From Thermobrachium celere DSM 8682 (GTDB taxonomy: Bacteria > Bacillota > Clostridia > Clostridiales > Caloramatoraceae): a stretch of DNA of 44,264 bases. Below, piece by piece: positions 37,462-44,264 of this stretch. The position numbers were made by a program, and so were the translations under genes. The stretch's first letter is position 1; each line of letters opens with the position of its first letter. Where the stretch lies: positions 1 through 44,264 of the forward strand of contig NZ_HF952022.1 in NCBI RefSeq assembly GCF_000430995.1, given 5' to 3'. The notes beneath the pieces were generated by a model that was given only the letters and a program-made list of their open reading frames with translations, had not been told where the DNA came from and searched no databases.

Positions 37462-39374
37462 AGCCATATACTTGAGTCAGCATCTGATGGCATTCTAAGG
37501 TCTCCTCTAGGAGAGAAGCATACTGTTCCAACTTTTGGTCCATCAGGCATGCAGGAACGTTTAAACTGTTGAGTGAAAAATCTTTTGTAAAATACATTTT
37601 GCCATTTTTTTATATAATCTCTATCGTATTTACCTTTAAACGCATGTTCTGCAAGGAATAATACTTTTTCAGATGGCATGTTATATCTTATAGCATAGTA
37701 TATGAAGAAATCATGAAGTTCATATGGGCCTACCGCATCCTCTGTTTTTTGTTTAATCTTTCCTTCTTTATCTGGTGGAAGAAGTTCAGGGCTAATAGGA
37801 GTTTCAAGTATATCTATTAAAATATCTTTTGTCTTTATGTCTTCTGTTTTTTCTGCATACCAGTTGACTAAAAATTTTATTAGTGTCTTTGGTATGCTTG
37901 AATTTACTGCATACATAGACATATGATCACCATTATATGTACACCAACCTAAAGCAAGTTCGGATAGATCTCCTGTTCCAACCACTATTCCACCTATCTT
38001 ATTTGCAATATCCATTAATATTTGAGTTCTTTCCCTTGCTTGAGTGTTTTCATAGGTTAAATCATGTATATCTTTGTCATGACCAATGTCCTTAAAGTGC
38101 TGTAGACAAGCATCTTTTATATTTATTTCTTTTAAAGTACATCCTAGAGATTTTATTAAGTTAACTGCATTTGTATATGTTCTATCTGTTGTTCCAAAGC
38201 CGGGCATAGTAATAGCAATTATGTTTTCAGATGGTATTTTTAGTTCTTTAAATGTTTTATATGTTACAAGTAAAGCTAGGGTAGAATCAAGTCCCCCAGA
38301 TATTCCTATTACGGCTTTATTTAAACCAGTATGTTCAATCCTCTTTGCAAGGCCTGTAACTTGTATATTGAATATTTCTTCACACCTTATATCTATTTCT
38401 TGTTTATTTGAAGGGATAAATGGAGTAGGATTTATAATTCTATCGAAGTTATCTAAGCTTATGTTGTTAAATTTAATATCTACAGTTTTGTATGTCATAT
38501 TTGAAACTCTTAAACTATCTGAAAATGTTTTATTTACTAGTCTTTCTGAATTTATTCTGTCAACATCAATATATGAATATATTATTTGACTCTCTCTTTT
38601 AAACTTTTCAGAAGAATTTAAAAGAGATCCATTTTCACAAATCAAAAGATCACCACTAAAGACTAAATCTGTAGTTGATTCATAAACTGAGGCTGAAGCG
38701 TATACATAACCACATATACATCTTGCACTTTGTCCTTTAATTAATTCACGTCTATAATCTGATTTTGCAACAACTTCGTTGCTGGCAGATAAATTTAATA
38801 TAATGTTTGCTCCATTTATGCAAAGAAAACTGCTTGGAGGTATTGGAGCCCATACATCTTCACATATTTCTACTCCTATTCTTACGTTCAAATCTTTATC
38901 TTGTACTATTACGTTGCCAAAGGGTACTTTTTGTCCTAATATATTTATTTCATCTATGTTAGAAACTTCAAATCCAGATGTAAACCATCTTTTCTCATAG
39001 AATTCTTTATAATTTGGTATGTACATCTTAGGTATTACTGCAAGTATTTTTCCTGATTTAAATAAAACAGCACAGTTTAAGAGGATATGATTTAATACAA
39101 TAGGCATTCCTACAGCACAAAGAATGTCTGTGTTGGAAGTTGAATCAATGAGTTCCTTTAATGCCTTATAGCTTTCGTCTATTAATTTTTTTTGTAAAAA
39201 CAGATCAGCACATGTATATCCTGTTATACAAAGCTCAGGAAACACTATTATTTTGGCTAAATTTTTGTCTGCTTCAAGTATAATTTTTTTTATTTCCTCA
39301 GCATTATAAAAAGGGTTTGCAACTTTAAGCTTTGGAGAAGAAGCTGCCACCTTTATAAATCCCAAGTTATCCAC
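37458..39374 (-). CDS. nadE: NAD+ synthase, glutamine-hydrolysing
   Basis: 638-aa two-domain enzyme: last step of NAD synthesis. N-terminal nitrilase-type glutaminase with catalytic triad E47 (VFPELCITGY), K116 (IPKMYIPNY) and C171 (VEICEDVW). C-terminal synthetase with GISGGLDSTLAL (about 356-367) and GTGDLSELALGWCTYNGDHMSMY. The GTG start at 39374 has AAGGAGTGA upstream and coincides with a DnaA box. It is the only minus-strand gene in the right half apart from the IS transposase. Confidence 0.96.
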   Translation of the reverse strand: MDNLGFIKVAASSPKLKVANPFYNAEEIKKIILEADKNLAKIIVFPELCITGYTCADLFLQKKLIDESYKALKELIDSTSNTDILCAVGMPIVLNHILLNCAVLFKSGKILAVIPKMYIPNYKEFYEKRWFTSGFEVSNIDEINILGQKVPFGNVIVQDKDLNVRIGVEICEDVWAPIPPSSFLCINGANIILNLSASNEVVAKSDYRRELIKGQSARCICGYVYASASVYESTTDLVFSGDLLICENGSLLNSSEKFKRESQIIYSYIDVDRINSERLVNKTFSDSLRVSNMTYKTVDIKFNNISLDNFDRIINPTPFIPSNKQEIDIRCEEIFNIQVTGLAKRIEHTGLNKAVIGISGGLDSTLALLVTYKTFKELKIPSENIIAITMPGFGTTDRTYTNAVNLIKSLGCTLKEINIKDACLQHFKDIGHDKDIHDLTYENTQARERTQILMDIANKIGGIVVGTGDLSELALGWCTYNGDHMSMYAVNSSIPKTLIKFLVNWYAEKTEDIKTKDILIDILETPISPELLPPDKEGKIKQKTEDAVGPYELHDFFIYYAIRYNMPSEKVLFLAEHAFKGKYDRDYIKKWQNVFYKRFFTQQFKRSCMPDGPKVGTVCFSPRGDLRMPSDADSSIWL

Positions 39375-39375
39375 A
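39367..39375 (-). promoter_or_regulatory. Isolated perfect DnaA box over the nadE start
   Basis: TTATCCACA on the plus strand (TGTGGATAA on the minus), a perfect DnaA box, overlapping the GTG start codon of nadE. It is about 30 kb from the origin clusters. A chance match is possible: an exact 9-mer in an A/T-rich window of this size is not rare. Confidence 0.55.
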
Positions 39376-39484
39376 ATATCACTCCTTCTTTAGTATCTAC
39401 TTCTAATTTACTACAAATTTTTAATTTTGGTAAGAAGGATATATTAATATTAAATAGAACTTTTACTATGAAGGGAGTGATAAA

Positions 39485-40303
39485 ATGTATAGAGCAAGTA
39501 AAACTGTTAAAGTTGAAAGTCTACTACTTATAATGTTTGGAATAGCAGTAGGGGTTATACCTATATTTAGTGGGAAGAATATAGGTTATGAAGTCGTATT
39601 GACTTCTATACTAATAATTACATTAGGAGTTTATACATACTTTAGAGTAAATAGGATAAAGGTTATAATTCACAATGATAGGATAGAATACTATGGTGAA
39701 TCGAAAAAAAATGATAGAGTTATATACTTTAACAACATATATCTTGTGGAAACTGTGAATAAATCGGGAGTTTTTTTAACCTTTATTGTGGATAAATACA
39801 AAGAGGGAAATAGGTGGCTTATAAGAGGAACAAATCCTCCCTCTACAGAAAAGGAAATGGGAAGAGATAAGGATATAAAACTTGACTTTAAAAAAAGCCT
39901 TTGTATTGACAGTAGAAAAATAGAAAAAAGTAAAGAAATAGTACAAATAATTTGTTCTAAAATATCTAAAACTAGAATTGGAGATGGAACGGAAAGATAT
40001 ATTAATGATATAAAGCAAGAAGTAATTGAGGAGATTAATAATACTAAATTAAATAGGATTATATATAAAACAATAATGTCAATTAATTTAATTGGTTTAC
40101 TTATTGTTTTAATGATTTTAGAGGGGAAATCACCTATTTTAACAAATAAATATTTTAAAGTAGTTTCTCTTTTAGTCTATTTTATAAATGGAGCATTTTC
40201 TTTATATTTAAGATTAAAATTTAAAAATGTACCTAGTTATAAAATAATATTTAATATAGGAATAATATTAAGTGTATTAATTATAATAATGTTAATTGTA
40301 TAG
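39485..40303 (+). CDS. Unknown multi-pass membrane protein
   Basis: 272 aa, not recognised. Two N-terminal hydrophobic segments (about 12-28 and 36-54), a soluble middle region (about 55-190) that begins with a beta-rich stretch RIKVIIHNDRIEYYGESKKNDRVIYFNNIYLVETV resembling bacterial PH-like domains, and three C-terminal hydrophobic segments (about 195-212, 222-240, 250-271). Coding bias looks like its neighbours. AAGGGAG lies 6-7 nt before the ATG. Flanked by the divergent nadE and a terminator, so it is transcribed alone. It may be lineage-restricted. Confidence 0.75.
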   Translation: MYRASKTVKVESLLLIMFGIAVGVIPIFSGKNIGYEVVLTSILIITLGVYTYFRVNRIKVIIHNDRIEYYGESKKNDRVIYFNNIYLVETVNKSGVFLTFIVDKYKEGNRWLIRGTNPPSTEKEMGRDKDIKLDFKKSLCIDSRKIEKSKEIVQIICSKISKTRIGDGTERYINDIKQEVIEEINNTKLNRIIYKTIMSINLIGLLIVLMILEGKSPILTNKYFKVVSLLVYFINGAFSLYLRLKFKNVPSYKIIFNIGIILSVLIIIMLIV

Positions 40304-40304
40304 G

Positions 40305-40326
40305 CCCTACATAATGTAGGGTTTTA
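40305..40326 (+). terminator. Terminator after the unknown membrane gene
   Basis: CCCTAC / GTAGGG with loop ATAAT, preceded by GG and followed by TTTTATATG. Confidence 0.75.
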
Positions 40327-40423
40327 TATGTTATTATACAAATATTATACATTTAAAATTTAAATATATTTTGTTATATAACGAATATTATATAAATCAA
40401 CAATAAAATTATTCGAATTTTGA

Positions 40424-40452
40424 TTGACTTATATAAATGGGTTTGGTAGTAT
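40424..40452 (+). promoter_or_regulatory. Promoter of the FAD oxidoreductase-purA pair
   Basis: TTGACT (40424-40429), 17-bp spacer, TAGTAT (40447-40452), just before AAAAGGAGGGG and the ATG at 40480. Confidence 0.65.
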
Positions 40453-40479
40453 TTTATTGGAGTAAAAAGGAGGGGTATT

Positions 40480-43153
<2,674 letters not shown>

Positions 43154-43161
43154 AAGATTAT

Positions 43162-43199
43162 AGCCCTATGAATAATTAGGTTATTCATAGGGCTTTTTA
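43162..43199 (+). terminator. Terminator after purA
   Basis: 14-bp stem AGCCCTATGAATAA / TTATTCATAGGGCT (43162-43175 with 43181-43194), loop TTAGG, then TTTTT. Confidence 0.92.
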
Positions 43200-43247
43200 T
43201 TCTATTTATTTTCCAATATTTACTGAAAAAAATTTTTAAAAAAGGTG

Positions 43248-43276
43248 TTGACTTAACACGAAAAATAGTGTAATAT
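43248..43276 (+). promoter_or_regulatory. tRNA operon promoter
   Basis: TTGACT (43248-43253), 17-bp spacer, TAATAT (43271-43276). Transcription would start near 43284, about 35 nt before the first tRNA. Confidence 0.85.
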
Positions 43277-43318
43277 ATACAAGTGTCGGGGCGATGAGCC
43301 GAGACAGTGAAAGATGAT

Positions 43319-43393
43319 GGCCCCTTGGTCAAGTGGTTAAGACACCACCCTTTCACGGTGGTAACAGGGGTTCGAATCCCCTAGGGGTCACCA
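43319..43393 (+). tRNA. tRNA-Glu (anticodon TTC)
   Basis: 75-nt cloverleaf with acceptor GGCCCCT/AGGGGTC, D arm, anticodon loop CTTTCAC (TTC), T arm GTTCGAATC and encoded CCA. Confidence 0.97.
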
Positions 43394-43396
43394 TAT

Positions 43397-43472
43397 GGGC
43401 GCGTAGCTCAGCTGGGAGAGCATCTGCCTTACAAGCAGAGGGTCACAGGTTCGAGCCCTGTCGTGCCCACCA
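43397..43472 (+). tRNA. tRNA-Val (anticodon TAC)
   Basis: 76-nt cloverleaf, acceptor GGGCGCG/CGTGCCC, anticodon loop CTTACAA (TAC), T loop TTCGAGC, encoded CCA. Confidence 0.97.
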
Positions 43473-43477
43473 AAAAT

Positions 43478-43554
43478 GGCCCAGTAGCTCAGCTGGTTAG
43501 AGTGCCGGCCTGTCACGCCGGAGGTCGAGGGTTCGAGCCCCTTCTGGGTCGCCA
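43478..43554 (+). tRNA. tRNA-Asp (anticodon GTC)
   Basis: 77-nt cloverleaf, acceptor GGCCCAG/CTGGGTC, anticodon stem CCGGC/GCCGG with loop CTGTCAC (GTC), discriminator G, encoded CCA. Confidence 0.97.
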
Positions 43555-43559
43555 TATTT

Positions 43560-43635
43560 GCCGGCTTAGCTCAATTGGCAGAGCAACTGACTTGTAATCA
43601 GTAGGTTGTAGGTTCGATTCCTATAGCCGGCTCCA
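43560..43635 (+). tRNA. tRNA-Thr (anticodon TGT)
   Basis: 76-nt cloverleaf, acceptor GCCGGCT/AGCCGGC, anticodon stem ACTGA/TCAGT with loop CTTGTAA (TGT), encoded CCA. Last of the four-tRNA operon. Confidence 0.97.
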
Positions 43636-43637
43636 TT

Positions 43638-43662
43638 AAGCACGCGATGAGCGTGCTTTTTT
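43638..43662 (+). terminator. Terminator of the tRNA operon
   Basis: AAGCACGC / GCGTGCTT with loop GATGA, then TTTTT. Confidence 0.92.
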
Positions 43663-43722
43663 ATTTAGGTTTTATAATTGAAATGTGTATTTGATTAGAA
43701 TGCATATCTTTGTTTATAAAAA

Positions 43723-44264
43723 GGCTCTTTGTCAATAGTTGGGGCGGGTATTCATTTAGAATGCCTGTCCTTTCTTATTTGAGAGGAATTTTAGAAAGAT
43801 AAATTGGTTTTGAGGGAGTTTGCCTAAAAGTTTGCATGACAAAAAGACCAACGGTAGTTGGGTTCTTTTAAATATAATATTTTATAAAATTTAGTTACAA
43901 CAATGAAGTATTCTATTTCTAAACCTATCAAAATTTTTAAAGCCGAAGGCATTTCTTTTAATAACTTTAATCTTGTTATTAAATCCTTCTATACAAGCAT
44001 TTGTGTAAGGAATATCAAAAGAATTAACTATTCCATCGAAATATCTAATATAAGTATCAGCACATTTTTTGAATTCTTTAAGACCACTATTTTGAGCAAG
44101 TTTTATCCATTCCTTTAATAAAGTACGAGCTTCCTTAGAAGAAGATGCAGTTTCAGTAATTTTTAATAACTTTTCTTTTAATGCATGAGCAATAGCTAAA
44201 TCGCTATTATAAGAAAGCATAACATGTAAAGCAGCTTTTGATTCATTATTAAGCAATTCAAATC
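43723..44264 (-). mobile_element. ISL3-family insertion sequence, one end (continues past the window)
   Basis: The end is marked by GGCTCTTTGTCAATAGTTGG at 43723, a sequence typical of ISL3-family terminal repeats, just outside the 3' end of a transposase gene. The non-coding stretch 43743-43890 belongs to the element. The preceding 8 bases (TATAAAAA, 43715-43722) could be one copy of the 8-bp target repeat, though the second copy lies outside the window. It begins about 60 bp after the tRNA operon terminator. Confidence 0.8.
43891..44264 (-). CDS. ISL3-family transposase, C-terminal part
   Basis: About 124 codons, open to the window edge, so the true start lies beyond 44264. C-terminal region of a DDE transposase of the ISL3 family: the segment SFDIPYTNACIEGFNNKIKVIKRNAFGF (with the catalytic Glu in ACIEGFNNKIK) followed by NFDRFRNRIL. 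No disruption is visible in the part present, so the element may be intact. Confidence 0.88.
   Translation of the reverse strand, partial: FELLNNESKAALHVMLSYNSDLAIAHALKEKLLKITETASSSKEARTLLKEWIKLAQNSGLKEFKKCADTYIRYFDGIVNSFDIPYTNACIEGFNNKIKVIKRNAFGFKNFDRFRNRILHCCN

Noticed and set aside
38086-39000. Plus-strand open frames across nadE
   Set aside because: Shadows of the intact nadE on the opposite strand.
43903-44118. Plus-strand open frame over the transposase
   Set aside because: Antisense shadow of the transposase, low complexity.

Overview
The window is the replication-origin region of a low-G+C, spore-forming Firmicute, most likely a clostridium in the broad sense (Clostridiaceae). The evidence is the A+T-rich coding sequence, GGAGG-type ribosome binding sites with frequent TTG/GTG starts, the sporulation-linked genes yyaC and a LonC-type protease, a Zn-binding (four-Cys) S18, and the order gyrA-gyrB-remB-recF-yaaA-dnaN-dnaA / rpmH-rnpA-yidD-yidC-jag-mnmE-mnmG-rsmG-noc-soj-parB. 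The 16S fragment fits this, but I do not name a genus.

Layout. (1) 1-660: 5' part of a 16S rRNA gene on the minus strand with two tandem promoters. (2) 662-9480, minus strand: gyrA, gyrB, remB, recF, yaaA, dnaN, dnaA. (3) The origin is bipartite. One DnaA-box cluster lies between dnaA and rpmH (9547-9889). The other lies between dnaA and dnaN (7858-8071) and carries a DnaA-trio element (7911-7928) beside an A+T-rich stretch. (4) 9916-17002, plus strand: ribosome, membrane-insertion and tRNA-modification genes, then noc. (5) 17003-19184: a long imperfect hairpin, a lone reverse-strand UPF0016 cation-transporter gene, soj, parB (apparently frameshifted near its end) and a perfect parS. (6) 19209-21683: small conserved proteins, yyaC and an AI-2E/YtvI-type membrane protein; two hairpins here contain the Shine-Dalgarno of the following gene. 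(7) 21749-28160: a sulfur/nitrogen block with an ArsR-type repressor, a sigma-54 activator, cysteine desulfidase behind a sigma-54 promoter and two large perfect palindromes, then glnA, an ANTAR regulator, yedF and a DUF3343 gene. (8) 28192-37425: mscS, DUF951, rpsF-ssb-rpsR, a MazG-like gene, yybS, gdpP, rplI, lonC and dnaB. (9) 37458-43153: nadE (minus), an orphan membrane protein, an FAD oxidoreductase and purA. (10) 43248-43662: a tRNA Glu-Val-Asp-Thr operon. (11) 43723-end: the terminus and transposase 3' part of an ISL3-family insertion sequence.

How it works together. Nearly all genes point away from the origin, so transcription is co-directional with replication. The core set covers initiation (DnaA, DnaN, DnaB, SSB, gyrase), segregation and occlusion (Soj, ParB, parS, Noc), ribosome/tRNA maturation and c-di-AMP turnover (GdpP). 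The most unusual part is the cysteine-desulfidase control region. A sigma-54 activator with a four-cysteine sensor segment sits directly upstream of a 43-bp and a 39-bp near-perfect palindrome sharing one core, followed by a -24/-12 promoter. Other points needing a second look are the parB frameshift, the 108-nt hairpin after noc, and the hairpin-embedded ribosome binding sites.
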